Below, in pieces: positions 34,218 through 44,223 of a DNA stretch of 64,000 bases. Location of the stretch: contig JAGIAQ010000003.1 of NCBI GenBank assembly GCA_017744795.1, positions 33,335 to 97,334 on the forward strand. The letters run 5' to 3'. Under the pieces are notes generated by a model that was not told the DNA's origin, searched no databases, and worked only from the letters and a program-made list of their open reading frames with translations. The stretch is from Niabella sp. (GTDB taxonomy: Bacteria > Bacteroidota > Bacteroidia > Chitinophagales > Chitinophagaceae). Each line of letters opens with the position of its first letter. Position 1 is the first letter of the stretch. A program made the position numbers and the translations under genes.

Positions 34218-35438
34218 ATGATCACTATTAAACCCTTTTCCGCCCTGCGGCCGAACAAAAAAATTGCCGCCCAGCTTGCAGCACCGCCTTATGATGTTTT
34301 AAGCAGCGCAGAAGCGAGGGCTTTGGCGACAAACAATCCCGTTTCTTTTTTGCATATTACCAAAGCGGAAATAGACCTGCCCGCAGACACGCCGGTGCAC
34401 AGCAGCACAGTTTATGAAAAGGCCAGTGAAAATCTGAACGCTTTTATCAAACAAGAGTATCTTTTCCGGGATGTGCACCCCTGCTATTATATTTACCGGC
34501 TGATCCGGAATGGCAGCAGTCAAACCGGACTGGTGGCGGCCTCCGCCGTGGCTGACTATGAGAACGGCCTGATCAAAAAGCATGAATTTACCCGGCCGGA
34601 AAAGGAACAGGACCGTATTGATCATATGCGTACGATAGGGGCACAAACAGGGAAAGTGTTCCTTGCTTATAACAATGTTACCGAATTGGATGCCCTGATC
34701 AGCGAATGGAAAAATAGCCACCAACCGGAATACGATTTCACTGCGACAGATGGCGTACAGCATACCGTTTGGGTAGTAGACGACAATCAGGTTATCAATG
34801 CCATCACGGCACTGTTCAAAGAAAAAGTGCCGGCCACCTATATTGCGGACGGCCATCACCGAGCGGCTTCTGCAGCTAAGGTAAGCAAAGTCCTTCCGGA
34901 TCATCCCGAAGCGGCTTATTTCCTAACGGTCATTTTTCCCGCGAATGAACTGGCCATTATGGACTATAACCGCGTAGTAAAAGACCTGAACGGGTATTCT
35001 GCTGATGCGTTCCTTGCCACTTTACAAAATGATTTTGAAATCGCCGCCAGCCCTACAGCCGTTATACCCGCGGCCCTGCACCAATTTGGCATGTACCTGG
35101 AAGGCAACTGGTACAGGCTTAAAAGCCGTAGCGCCAGCTATGCCGAAGACCCGGTTCGGGTACTGGATGTATCGATCCTTTCGGAAAATATCCTGGACAA
35201 ATTATTAGCGATTAAAGACCAGCGCACGGATACACGTATTGATTTTGTGGGCGGCATCCGGGGAATGAAGGAATTGGAACGGCGGGTGAACAGCGGTGAG
35301 ATGAAAGTAGCTTTCAGTTTGTTTCCTGTAACCGTTCAGCAGTTATTTGCCATTGCCGACAGCGGCGCTGTAATGCCCCCGAAAAGCACCTGGTTTGAGC
35401 CCAAATTAAGAGACGGATTATTGACGCATCTGTTTTGA
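34218..35438 (+). CDS. DUF1015 family protein
   Basis: 406 residues, cytoplasmic. Family hallmarks are the start IKPFSALRPNKKIAAQLAAPPYDVLS, then YYIYRLI, KKHEFTRPEKEQDRIDHMR, YIADGHHRAASA and the end MPPKSTWFEPKLRDGLLTH. Members often sit near serA/serC in Bacteroidota, which are not seen here. The biochemical function is not established. GHHR and the conserved acidic residues suggest an enzyme (inference). Confidence 0.92.
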   Translation: MITIKPFSALRPNKKIAAQLAAPPYDVLSSAEARALATNNPVSFLHITKAEIDLPADTPVHSSTVYEKASENLNAFIKQEYLFRDVHPCYYIYRLIRNGSSQTGLVAASAVADYENGLIKKHEFTRPEKEQDRIDHMRTIGAQTGKVFLAYNNVTELDALISEWKNSHQPEYDFTATDGVQHTVWVVDDNQVINAITALFKEKVPATYIADGHHRAASAAKVSKVLPDHPEAAYFLTVIFPANELAIMDYNRVVKDLNGYSADAFLATLQNDFEIAASPTAVIPAALHQFGMYLEGNWYRLKSRSASYAEDPVRVLDVSILSENILDKLLAIKDQRTDTRIDFVGGIRGMKELERRVNSGEMKVAFSLFPVTVQQLFAIADSGAVMPPKSTWFEPKLRDGLLTHLF

Positions 35439-35719
35439 TCTATAACAGCCGGAAATCCGGAAAGACAGAAAGGCTTGTTTGCCCGCTTTTAAACTTTACC
35501 GCCTTGCGGGAAAAGATGCTTTTTAGCCGCTTACAGCGTTAATGTGTTTTTATGCTCCCTGCCGCCCGGTAATTTTTTGTTATAAAAAATAAAAATCGCC
35601 ATGCTACCACCCTTTATTTTAATTTTGCGTCCTCTATATCACTGTTCGGCTTACTTTTTGCTTAACAGCTGATGAACAACTAGAATAAATTGGTAATCAG
35701 TTACTTAAAATTGAAATAG

Positions 35720-36733
35720 ATGAAACAACTCTTTACTGCAGCCCTTTTTCTAATGGGCTCTGTTATGGCTTTTGCCCAGGAAGATGTGGCGACGGTACGC
35801 GAAAATGCACGAAAATTTATGATGTCCGGGGATATGGACAATGCCATTATGGTGCTGAATAAAGCGGTACAGGCGGACCAAAATAACACCGACCTTCAAA
35901 AAGATCTGGCCCTGGCTTATTATTATAAAAAAGATTATGCAAAAGGACTGGAAGTAATAAAACCGATCCTGAATTCAGACAGTGCAGATGTGTCTGTGTA
36001 CCAGCTGGCCGGAACCCTTTACCGCGGAACAGAGAATGTAAAAGAGGCGGAAAAGGTTTATAAGAACGGGATCGCTAAATTTCCAAAGGCAGGCCCGTTG
36101 TACAGCGAATACGGCGAAGTGCTGGAGGCCATGAAGAATGGATCAGCAGCCCTTGCGCTATGGGAAAAAGGAATGGAAGTAGCCCCTTCTTACGCCGACA
36201 ATTATTATAATGCTTCTATTTATTTTTATAAACAACCGGAGGGTAAGCTTTGGGCGGCATTGTATGGCGAGATTTATGCAAATATGCAGAGCCTCAACCC
36301 AAAGGCCAATAGCATTAAGCAAATGGTACTGGATGCTTACAAGCAGTTATTTACATCCGATCTTTCGCAGGCCGCTTCGCGTGAAAAAAATCCATTTGCA
36401 AAGGCGGTTTTGGAGACCTTTGCCCGTCAGTCCGGCATTACCTCCCAGGGATTAACTCCTGAAACACTGGCCATGATCCGTACCCGTTTTGTATTGGACT
36501 GGATGAATAATTATGCTAAACAATACCCTTTCCGGTTATTTGAAGCACACCAGCAGCTGATGAAGGATGGCATCTTCGATTCATACAACCAGTGGATGTT
36601 TGGCCCTGTTGCCAATCAGGCTAATTTTGAATCATGGGCCGCAGCACATAAAGATGAATACGATAAGTTCACCGCTTTTCATACTTCCCGCATTTTTAAG
36701 ATGCCTCCGGGCCAGGTGTATTCCGGTAAATAA
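35720..36733 (+). CDS. Secreted tetratricopeptide-repeat protein
   Basis: 337 residues with signal peptide MKQLFTAALFLMGSVMAFAQ. TPR-like helices follow from about residue 30 to 190 (NAIMVLNKAVQADQNNTDLQ, LALAYYYKKDYAKGLEVIKP, LAGTLYRGTENVKEAEKVYK, PLYSEYGEVLEAMKNGSAAL). The C-terminal third is helical without a recognised motif. It is probably periplasmic and may mediate protein-protein contacts. It is monocistronic with a terminator; function unknown. Confidence 0.88.
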   Translation: MKQLFTAALFLMGSVMAFAQEDVATVRENARKFMMSGDMDNAIMVLNKAVQADQNNTDLQKDLALAYYYKKDYAKGLEVIKPILNSDSADVSVYQLAGTLYRGTENVKEAEKVYKNGIAKFPKAGPLYSEYGEVLEAMKNGSAALALWEKGMEVAPSYADNYYNASIYFYKQPEGKLWAALYGEIYANMQSLNPKANSIKQMVLDAYKQLFTSDLSQAASREKNPFAKAVLETFARQSGITSQGLTPETLAMIRTRFVLDWMNNYAKQYPFRLFEAHQQLMKDGIFDSYNQWMFGPVANQANFESWAAAHKDEYDKFTAFHTSRIFKMPPGQVYSGK

Positions 36734-36756
36734 GCCGTTTACTTTATAAATTTTTT

Positions 36757-36790
36757 GAACCACTTCACAGTAGAAGTGGTTCTTTATTTT
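36757..36790 (+). terminator. Rho-independent terminator after the TPR gene
   Basis: GAACCACTTC-ACAGTA-GAAGTGGTTC is a perfect 10-bp stem with 6-nt loop, followed by TTTATTTTA. Confidence 0.85.
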
Positions 36791-37004
36791 AAAGTTGTTT
36801 AAACTTTTAAAAAGCCTCACAACGAAATTTTTTTGGACCATTAAGAAATTAAGCTCATTAAGAAAAGGGCTTAAACCTTAGTGCCCGACCGACCGGGATT
36901 TGTCATTCGCTACTGTGCGGGCAAGTTTTGATCAAAAACAAGTTTAGACAACTCTTTAAGAGATATTTTGCTTATATTGTTTAAAGAATCTTAAATGAAT
37001 AACA

Positions 37005-38783
37005 ATGACGTTCCCTGCTTTCCGCTTATTTGATGCGATTGAGAACCAGCTTCAGCAATTCCCCAAGCCGAATATGCTCAATGCCAAAATAAACGGGCAA
37101 TGGCGGGCGTATACAACGGAGGAAGTACGCACGGTTGTAGATCAATTATCCGTGGGCCTGATCCAAAAAGGCGTTTCAGGAAATGACCTGACCACTGAGG
37201 GCAGCGATAAGATCGCTATCATAAGCCAAAACCGGCCGGAATGGATCTTTACCGATCTGGCAGTGCAGCAGACAGGAGCCATTTTGATTCCTATTTATCC
37301 TACCACTAACCCCCAGGAGCTGGAGTTTATTTTAAATGAGTCAAAGGCGAAATTTATTTTTGTGAGCAACAAAGAGCTCCTGGAAAAAGTGCGTTCCATT
37401 AAAAGCGATTCTCTTCAGGGCATTTACACTTTTGATCCGATAGAAGGTGCAGCGCATTATTCGGAGCTGTTAACACAACCGGATGAAGCGCAGCTCCGGG
37501 AACTGGAGCTAATAAAACAAACCATCGCTCCTGCCCATACGGCTACCATCATTTATACCTCCGGCACCACCGGCACACCGAAGGGAGTAATGCTGAGCCA
37601 TGAAAATATTATCAGCAATATATTTTTTTCCAAAGCAAGTTTCCCTTTCCCCGATCAACCGCAAACAAAGGCCCTGAGCTTTCTGCCGCTCAACCACATT
37701 TTTGAAAAGACGGTTACCTATATCTATCTCTTTAGTGGTATTGGCATTTATTACGCGGAGAGCATGGATACCATCGCCGACAATTTAAGAGAAATACAGC
37801 CCGATGGTTTTGCCACGGTACCGCGCCTGCTGGAAAAAGTGTATGAAAAAATAATGACCAAAGGCAAGGAATTACGGGGCTTGAAAAGAGCCTTGTTTTA
37901 TTGGAGCGTAAACCTGGGTACCCAATATGATAACCGCGTGGATAGAGGCTGGCTGTATAATAAAAAGCTGGGGATCGCACGCAAGCTTGTGTTTAGCAAA
38001 TGGCGGGAAGCCCTGGGCGGGAATGTTCAGTTTATTATTACCGGCGGTGCAGCGGCCCCTGAAAAAATAATGCGCATTTTTAATGCAGCCGGTATTCCGG
38101 TTTTTGAAGGGTATGGCCCCACAGAGCATAGTCCTGTTATTTGCATCAACCGGAAAGCCGATAATTACATCGGTACAGTAGGCCCCGCCATTGAGGGCAT
38201 TGAAACGAAAATTGCGGAGGATGGGGAAATACTGGTGAAGAGCCCTTGTGTAATGCAAGGCTATTACCTGCGCCCGGAGCTCACGGCTGATGTGGTCAAA
38301 GACGGGTGGCTGAGCACCGGCGACATCGGCGAATGGGTGGAAGGCCGGTATCTGAAGATCACCGACCGGAAAAAAGAATTGTTCAAGACCAGCGGCGGAA
38401 AATATGTAGCGCCCCAACCGATCGAGAATAAAATGAAGGAAAGCAAATTCATCGAGCAGATCATGGTGGTGGGCAACGACCGGAAATTTGTAAGCGCCCT
38501 GATCGTTCCCTCCTTCCCGGCCGTGAAAGACTGGATGACGGAGCAGAAACTTGACATCGGCACAAAAGAGGAAATTGTAAAGAATGAACAGGTGCATGCC
38601 TTGTTCCGGTCGGTGATCGATTATCATAATGCCAGCTTTAACCACGTAGAACAAATAAAGAAATTTCATTTACTGCCGGATGAATGGCGCGTGGAAACGG
38701 GTGAAATGACACCTAAACTCAGTTTAAAACGAAAAGTAATTTTAGAGAAGTTTAAAAAAGAAATTGATGAGATTTATAGTTAA
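37005..38783 (+). CDS. Long-chain fatty acid-CoA ligase (AMP-forming)
   Basis: 592 residues of the ANL superfamily. The ATP-binding P-loop is IIYTSGTTGTPKG, followed by FLPLNHIFEKT. FEGYGPTEHSP holds the A5 motif, STGDIGEW the adenosine-binding Asp, and DRKKELFKTSGGKYVAPQPIE the hinge and A10 lysine region. It activates fatty acids for beta-oxidation or lipid synthesis at the membrane. The length and the C-terminus MTPKLSLKRKVILEKF match FadD15-type ligases. Confidence 0.95.
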   Translation: MTFPAFRLFDAIENQLQQFPKPNMLNAKINGQWRAYTTEEVRTVVDQLSVGLIQKGVSGNDLTTEGSDKIAIISQNRPEWIFTDLAVQQTGAILIPIYPTTNPQELEFILNESKAKFIFVSNKELLEKVRSIKSDSLQGIYTFDPIEGAAHYSELLTQPDEAQLRELELIKQTIAPAHTATIIYTSGTTGTPKGVMLSHENIISNIFFSKASFPFPDQPQTKALSFLPLNHIFEKTVTYIYLFSGIGIYYAESMDTIADNLREIQPDGFATVPRLLEKVYEKIMTKGKELRGLKRALFYWSVNLGTQYDNRVDRGWLYNKKLGIARKLVFSKWREALGGNVQFIITGGAAAPEKIMRIFNAAGIPVFEGYGPTEHSPVICINRKADNYIGTVGPAIEGIETKIAEDGEILVKSPCVMQGYYLRPELTADVVKDGWLSTGDIGEWVEGRYLKITDRKKELFKTSGGKYVAPQPIENKMKESKFIEQIMVVGNDRKFVSALIVPSFPAVKDWMTEQKLDIGTKEEIVKNEQVHALFRSVIDYHNASFNHVEQIKKFHLLPDEWRVETGEMTPKLSLKRKVILEKFKKEIDEIYS

Positions 38784-38796
38784 GCATTGATTTTTC

Positions 38797-38997
38797 GCCG
38801 CAGAAGCACTAAAAAACGCTGATAAAGTATTTTATGTTGACCCTATCAATAAACCAGCTTTTACAGGTCCGGTCAATTTGCAGGCCGACGATTAATCAAT
38901 ATAGGCCCGCAGATAATCGCGGATTTTTTCGCTGATTGGCGCAGAAAAATTAATCTGCGGAGTCTTTGATTTGCGAAATTTGCGCGATCAGCGGGAG
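38797..38997. repeat. Dispersed repeats downstream of the acyl-CoA ligase
   Basis: 38797-38823 is a near copy of 25835-25860. 38906-38997 is made of CTGCGG/GCAGA variants (CCCGCAGATAATCGCGGAT, ATTTGCGAAATTTGCGCG, CAGCGGGAGA). This is the convergent space between the ligase and GH2 genes; no gene or clear terminator was found. Confidence 0.45.
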
Positions 38998-39002
38998 ACT
39001 TC

Positions 39003-41633
39003 TTAATCCAACTTAATCACCTGCTCCTTTACATTCCATCCTGCTACAGATACTGCTATACCTTTGGCTTCTTTGGGGTAATCGATGGCAATTATTTTTT
39101 TTGCTCCCGGCAATGCTGTTACGTAATTATCGCTATAAAACGAAGGCAGCAGCCGCTTGCCTGTTTTGAGATCAACGACAGAAAGGCGGTTGAAAAAAGC
39201 CAATGGGCCACCCACCGGATTCTCCAGCTGCACTTCGACCCTTCCGTTTTCTATTCTTTTGCATTGCACTTTCAGCGCAGCGGCGGGCATCTTATTAAGT
39301 CCTGTATAATTCCCGGTTTGATCCGGCAACCAATAAGTGTTTTCATCAATGATCATTTGAGGACCATCCAGCAACTGGATCGACAAAAATAGCCCCTCAT
39401 TTTTACCCATCGCTCTAACGGCTTCCTTAACAGACATGATCCGTTTTGCATTTTGCGGAATGGCTTCGCAAAAAACCTGGGTGATCCAACGCTCCTTCCC
39501 CTGCATATCAAATGCTTTTACTACCAGCATCAGGTTATCTTTTTTCTCCCAGGTATTATTGGCGATGTAAATGGAGCTGTCGCCAAAATTGAACATGCCA
39601 TGCAAGGGCTGATTCGCCGTATGTAATCCATATAGACAAGCATTCGGATCCAGGTAATAGTCATACATCTGTCCGCGCAGCGCCGTCCACGGGTTTTGTG
39701 TTTTCCAGATGATCAGGCCGGTGTACCAATCCCACTGGTGACCGATAAACCCTTCCATCAACGTGCGGTACTGATCATAATTGACCAGTTGTGCCTTATT
39801 GGCAAAATCTTCCAGGTTTTTTGGCGCGCCATAGGCTTCAATAAATTTACCATAGCCAATATATTTATGATAGGTCCATACCGAATCATTTACCGCTTCC
39901 GATCTTGGTTTTTCGGAAGGCACCACGAGGTTTTCTTCAGGAATAAATCTTTTTAAAGAAATCAGATCGCCTATCCCCACCGAGCCAATTTCAGAATTGA
40001 ACGGCCAGGTGCGATAGTTCCAGAAATAAGGCTGGGTCTGTATTCCATAAGGTCCGTCGCCATTATTCCCGATCGCATTGTACGACATGCTGTCGGAGTT
40101 GGAGTAATCAATATACCAACGCGTGCCGTCCAGTTTGGGCATTAATGAATCCTTCAGGGCATGAAACAGATCCGGTGCCAGCACGATCTCATTACCCCCG
40201 CACCAGATGGCCAGCGAAGGATGATTGCGGATCATTTTGATCATGTCAGCGGCCGATTCAATAAACAGCTGATGATCATCCGGGTAGCTGCGCCGCGTCC
40301 ATTGATCGTCCAGTTTTTTGGGATCCGTCCACCGGCCGTTACAATCGCCCGATCCCCAAAAGTCCTGCATCACTAAAAGGCCATAACGATCGCAGGCTTC
40401 ATAAAACTCCGGGCGTTCCGTTAGGGCACCGCCCCAAACCCGGATCAGGTTGAGGCCCATATCCCGGTGTAACCGGATCTCGGCATCATAGCGCTCCTTG
40501 CTGAACCGCAGCAGTTCATCAGACACGATCCAGTTACCCCCTCTTATAAAAACCGACTGGCCATTCACCCGAACTTCCATACTCCGGGTATGAGCATTCC
40601 ATTCATTCTTTACCTCCCGGATCCCTACTTCAAGATTCCGCGTATCTGAAATTTCATTATTGCTTTTGATAAACGAAAAAGCAGACGGGTAACGATTTTG
40701 AGGGCCATAGGTATTCGGCCACCAGAGTTTGGGATTTTTGATTTCGATCACCGGAAGCTGCACTTCCTTTTTTTCAAAAGGCTTTAAGGTAATTTGCTGA
40801 CTCACCTGCTGATGATCGATCTCATATTTTATGATACCCGAAACGGTTGCGCCGCTGGCATTTTCAAGGGTGGCGCCCGTGTGTATAAAGGCGGAAGCTT
40901 GCACACTCAAAGGCATACGGACACCCGGCACTTTTGTTTTTACAAAAGGATCGGTAATAATAACTGCTTTTGTTTTTTCAAGGGTTACTTTATCCCAAAT
41001 ACCGGTATTCCGGTCGCGGATGGGTTGGATCCAGTCCCACCCCGCCACATATTGATGCGCTACATTTCTGGCAATCGTACCATCGCCTCCTTGTCCGCCA
41101 TTGGGATTTCCTACCGCATCCGGCGGATATACGATCACCGCCAGGCGATTCCTTCCAGACTTATTCAGAAACGCCGTGATATTATACCGCTGCCGTAAAA
41201 ACATCCCCTTAAAAATTCTCTTATTTATCTTCTTTCCATTGAGATAAATTTCACAACTATAGTTGATCCCACGGAAATTCAGCCACACCTGCCCATCACC
41301 TGTTGGAGGTGTTTCTGTAAAATCCTTACAAAACCAATACGTATAATAAGCTTTCCCCACGTTATAGATATCCGGGATCTTATTATTGTTCATCCCGTAA
41401 AAAGGGTCGGGCACCTTTTTGTTTTCCAGCAGCGTAGTCAACACGGTTCCGGGCACAACTGCCGGCATCCAGGAATTAATAGCATAGGAGCTTTGAGATA
41501 ATTGTTCCGCTGTGACAGAGAGCTCAGAGGCTTTATAACATTTCCATCCGCTATTTAACTCGTACGTTTTCTGGGCTATACTATAATAAGCAATCAGACT
41601 GACAAGGCAGAGCAGTAAAATACGCTGTTTCAT
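39003..41633 (-). CDS. Secreted GH2 glycoside hydrolase (exo-beta-glucosaminidase/mannosidase-like)
   Basis: 876 residues with signal peptide (MKQRILLLCLVSLIAYYSIA). The N-terminal jelly-roll (WLNFRGINYSCEIYLNGKKI), Ig-like and TIM-barrel domains of GH2 are in order. The acid/base is Glu in CGGNEI (about residue 481) and the probable nucleophile Glu in FNSEIGS (about 546). The spacing and the RVWGGALTERPEFYEACDRYGLLVMQDFW stretch resemble exo-beta-D-glucosaminidases and beta-mannosidases more than beta-galactosidases. It is last in the pectin operon, 42 nt after kdgF; the actual substrate there is uncertain. Confidence 0.85.
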   Translation of the reverse strand: MKQRILLLCLVSLIAYYSIAQKTYELNSGWKCYKASELSVTAEQLSQSSYAINSWMPAVVPGTVLTTLLENKKVPDPFYGMNNNKIPDIYNVGKAYYTYWFCKDFTETPPTGDGQVWLNFRGINYSCEIYLNGKKINKRIFKGMFLRQRYNITAFLNKSGRNRLAVIVYPPDAVGNPNGGQGGDGTIARNVAHQYVAGWDWIQPIRDRNTGIWDKVTLEKTKAVIITDPFVKTKVPGVRMPLSVQASAFIHTGATLENASGATVSGIIKYEIDHQQVSQQITLKPFEKKEVQLPVIEIKNPKLWWPNTYGPQNRYPSAFSFIKSNNEISDTRNLEVGIREVKNEWNAHTRSMEVRVNGQSVFIRGGNWIVSDELLRFSKERYDAEIRLHRDMGLNLIRVWGGALTERPEFYEACDRYGLLVMQDFWGSGDCNGRWTDPKKLDDQWTRRSYPDDHQLFIESAADMIKMIRNHPSLAIWCGGNEIVLAPDLFHALKDSLMPKLDGTRWYIDYSNSDSMSYNAIGNNGDGPYGIQTQPYFWNYRTWPFNSEIGSVGIGDLISLKRFIPEENLVVPSEKPRSEAVNDSVWTYHKYIGYGKFIEAYGAPKNLEDFANKAQLVNYDQYRTLMEGFIGHQWDWYTGLIIWKTQNPWTALRGQMYDYYLDPNACLYGLHTANQPLHGMFNFGDSSIYIANNTWEKKDNLMLVVKAFDMQGKERWITQVFCEAIPQNAKRIMSVKEAVRAMGKNEGLFLSIQLLDGPQMIIDENTYWLPDQTGNYTGLNKMPAAALKVQCKRIENGRVEVQLENPVGGPLAFFNRLSVVDLKTGKRLLPSFYSDNYVTALPGAKKIIAIDYPKEAKGIAVSVAGWNVKEQVIKLD

Positions 41634-41675
41634 TACAGCAAATTAAAACAAAAACAGGTTGTCTTATAAAATATT

Positions 41676-42014
41676 CTAGGAGGTCAGAAAATCTTCCCGT
41701 ACCGGACTGAAGGCGTCAATCAAAACACCCGCTTCCGTACATACCACCCCGTGCAGGGCATTGGAGGGAATGCGGAATACATCGCCTTTAGAAAGCAATT
41801 GTTTTTGTCCATCAATTTCCACTTCAAAACTTCCGCTTTCAATATAAGTCATCTGGCTGTGCACATGCTGATGCACTGATCCGATGGCCTCCTTTTCAAA
41901 CGCCACCTTCACGATCATCATGCGTTCATCCCAGGTCATTATTTTTCGCTTCACTCCGGCGCCCAAATCGGTCCATTCTATTGCTGCGTCGTTACAAAAA
42001 ACAGGTTGTGTCAT
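41676..42014 (-). CDS. kdgF: Cupin protein KdgF (unsaturated uronate linearisation)
   Basis: 112 residues, one cupin domain. GVKRKIMTWDERMMIVKVAF, HQHVHSQMTYIESGSFEVEI, GDVFRIPSNALHGVVC and DAFSPVREDFL align by eye with KdgF along its whole length. The metal-binding histidines are in the HQHVH and ALHG segments. KdgF converts 4,5-unsaturated galacturonate to 5-keto-4-deoxyuronate, the substrate of KduI, which is encoded four genes upstream. It also implies that unsaturated products from a lyase reach the cytoplasm. Confidence 0.85.
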   Translation of the reverse strand: MTQPVFCNDAAIEWTDLGAGVKRKIMTWDERMMIVKVAFEKEAIGSVHQHVHSQMTYIESGSFEVEIDGQKQLLSKGDVFRIPSNALHGVVCTEAGVLIDAFSPVREDFLTS

Positions 42015-42068
42015 AAACAGGAATATTAAAAAAATCCCGGTGATGTACCGGGATAAAAAATATTAGCA

Positions 42069-43514
42069 TTACTCTGTAATCAATTCGTATTTAGGCACCA
42101 GCGATCTCATAATGATCCAGCCGATGAGATAAGCTATTGCACAGAAACAAAAAATGATAAAGTACCCGGCAGGTTTACCCTGGAACCCGAGGAAGGTTAA
42201 ATTCGTTTCGCCCGAATAAACAAACAGTTTGCCAGCAACTTTCTGCAGTATCATGGATCCTACGCCGCCGGCCATACCTCCGATACCTGTGACGGTAGCA
42301 ATGGCATATTTGGGAAACATATCACCAACGGTTGAAAAAATATTGGCCGACCATGACTGGTGCGCAGCGCCGCCTAACCCTATCAGGATTACGGGGAACC
42401 AGGGCGATATAGTGCCCAGGGGCTGCGCCAGCAAAACCAGCAACGGAATAAATGCAAAAATGAGCATTGCTTTCATACGCGCAGCGTAGGGATTCATCCC
42501 TGTTTTCTTAATAATAATAGAAGGTAATTTTCCCCCGTAGATGGATAGCATCGTAATAGCGTACAAGGAAAAGATCAGTGCAATGCCCAGGCCCTGGGAG
42601 GTTTTAATTCCGAATTGCGTGTCGAGGTAGGAAGGTGTCCAGAAAAGAAAAAACCACCACACCCCATCGGTCATAAATTTACCCACCGCAAAAGACCAGG
42701 TTTGGCGGTACGTAAAACATTTGAGCAGCGACATCTTCTTTTCTGTTCCGGACGCCGTAAGCTCTTCCGGAGCTGTTTCATTATTACGATCGGTAAGTAT
42801 GTAATCCAGCTCCGCTTTATTGATGCGGGGATGCACTTCAGGTTTCTTATACATAAATACCCAAAACGCCATCCATAGAAATCCGAGTCCACCTATGACA
42901 ATGAACGCCATTTCCCAACCCACATTTTTGGCCAGGATGGGTATTGTCAATGGCGCCAAAAGGGCACCTACCGAAGCGCCGGAGTTAAATATGCTGGTGG
43001 CATAGGCCCGGTCCTTTTTCGGAAAATATTCGGCAGTCACCTTTATTGCTGCTGGAAAATTTCCGGCTTCCCCCACCGCCAGTACAATACGTGCTATTAT
43101 GAAGCAATACATGCTTACAGTGGATATGAGCACCGCAACATCACCGGTTGCTTTCATGAGCTCCGCCGCACTGTGCAGTCCCACATAATTTTCGGTAACA
43201 ATACCGCAAAACGCGTGCAAACAGGCGCCAACGGACCAAACGGCGATCGCTACCAGGAAGCCTTTTTTAGTACCCATCCAGTCGATAAACCTTCCGGCAA
43301 ACAACATGGCGATGGCGTATACAATTGAAAAAAGCGATGTGATCGTTCCGTAGTGATTCTCATCCCAGTGAAACTCCGGTTTAATAAACTCATCCCATGT
43401 GAGGGAAAGCACCTGCCGATCCAGGTAGTTGATCGTTGTGGCAAAAAACAACAACGCACAGATCCACCACCTGTAGTTGGTCATTTTCCCTTGTGGGTGT
43501 AATTGGTCATTCAT
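42069..43514 (-). CDS. exuT: MFS transporter, hexuronate (ExuT-like)
   Basis: 481 residues, about 12 membrane helices. The N-terminus YRWWICALLFFATTINYLDR and RIVLAVGEAGNFPAAIKVTAEYFPKKDRA are hallmarks of the anion:cation symporter (ACS) subfamily that includes ExuT. It should import galacturonate or glucuronate across the inner membrane. Between residues about 100 and 135 there is an insert (CGIVTENYVGLHSAAELMKA) that short family members lack. It is flanked by kdgF and the aldolase. Confidence 0.88.
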   Translation of the reverse strand: MNDQLHPQGKMTNYRWWICALLFFATTINYLDRQVLSLTWDEFIKPEFHWDENHYGTITSLFSIVYAIAMLFAGRFIDWMGTKKGFLVAIAVWSVGACLHAFCGIVTENYVGLHSAAELMKATGDVAVLISTVSMYCFIIARIVLAVGEAGNFPAAIKVTAEYFPKKDRAYATSIFNSGASVGALLAPLTIPILAKNVGWEMAFIVIGGLGFLWMAFWVFMYKKPEVHPRINKAELDYILTDRNNETAPEELTASGTEKKMSLLKCFTYRQTWSFAVGKFMTDGVWWFFLFWTPSYLDTQFGIKTSQGLGIALIFSLYAITMLSIYGGKLPSIIIKKTGMNPYAARMKAMLIFAFIPLLVLLAQPLGTISPWFPVILIGLGGAAHQSWSANIFSTVGDMFPKYAIATVTGIGGMAGGVGSMILQKVAGKLFVYSGETNLTFLGFQGKPAGYFIIFCFCAIAYLIGWIIMRSLVPKYELITE

Positions 43515-43556
43515 GAGAACAGAATCATTTTAGTAGAAAATTTTATCTCCACCGGC

Positions 43557-44222
43557 TTATTTACCGTTTTTCACTTGCTGCACCAGCTCCAAAACCGCAG
43601 TGGTGGCCGTTTCTATAGCCGCATAGTTTTTATCGGCCATCAAGGGTTTGCTCACCAGTTTGCTGCCCATTCCAACGGCACAAACGCCTGCTTTAAACCA
43701 GCTTTCAATACTATCTTTGGTTGTATCAACACCACCCGTTGGCATAAACAACAGTTTTGGAAAAATGTCTTTAATGGTGCTCAGGTATTTTGGCCCGAGC
43801 ATATCACCAGGGAACAGTTTAATGAATTTCACACCCGCATTTTCTGCCGCAATGATCTCGGAAGGGGTCATACAACCCGGCGCATAAAAAATATCTTTTT
43901 CGATGGCGAATGCAGCTATCTCCGGAACAAATCCCGGGCTCACAAAAAAGTCCGCTCCGGCGTTAAGGTACTGTTCTGCATCCTTCCGGTTTTTAACGGT
44001 TCCTATGCCCAGCAACAATCCTTTCATTTCGCCGTTGCGCACTTCCACCAGCTTCCTGAAATTAGAAAAAGCGGCTTCTCCTCTATTAGTATATTCAACC
44101 GCTTTTACTCCGGCTTTATATAAAGCGCGCAGCACTTCAACACTTACGGTTTCATCTGCGTTAAAATACAGGGGCAGTATGCCCTGCTCAATAATAGTAT
44201 CTATTGTTTGTTGTACAGCCAT
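43557..44222 (-). CDS. eda: KHG/KDPG aldolase
   Basis: 221 residues. The Schiff-base lysine is Lys135 in VKFIKLFPGD, with Glu43 and Arg47 in AVEYTNRG, and the phosphate site is PTGGVD. It cleaves 2-keto-3-deoxy-6-phosphogluconate to pyruvate and glyceraldehyde-3-phosphate, the last step of both uronate routes in this cluster. It starts one nt after the yhcH-family stop codon. Confidence 0.95.
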   Translation of the reverse strand: MAVQQTIDTIIEQGILPLYFNADETVSVEVLRALYKAGVKAVEYTNRGEAAFSNFRKLVEVRNGEMKGLLLGIGTVKNRKDAEQYLNAGADFFVSPGFVPEIAAFAIEKDIFYAPGCMTPSEIIAAENAGVKFIKLFPGDMLGPKYLSTIKDIFPKLLFMPTGGVDTTKDSIESWFKAGVCAVGMGSKLVSKPLMADKNYAAIETATTAVLELVQQVKNGK

Positions 44223-44223
44223 T

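Noticed and set aside
37872..38669. 265-codon minus-strand ORF
   Set aside because: It is antisense to the acyl-CoA ligase; a codon-usage shadow of that gene.
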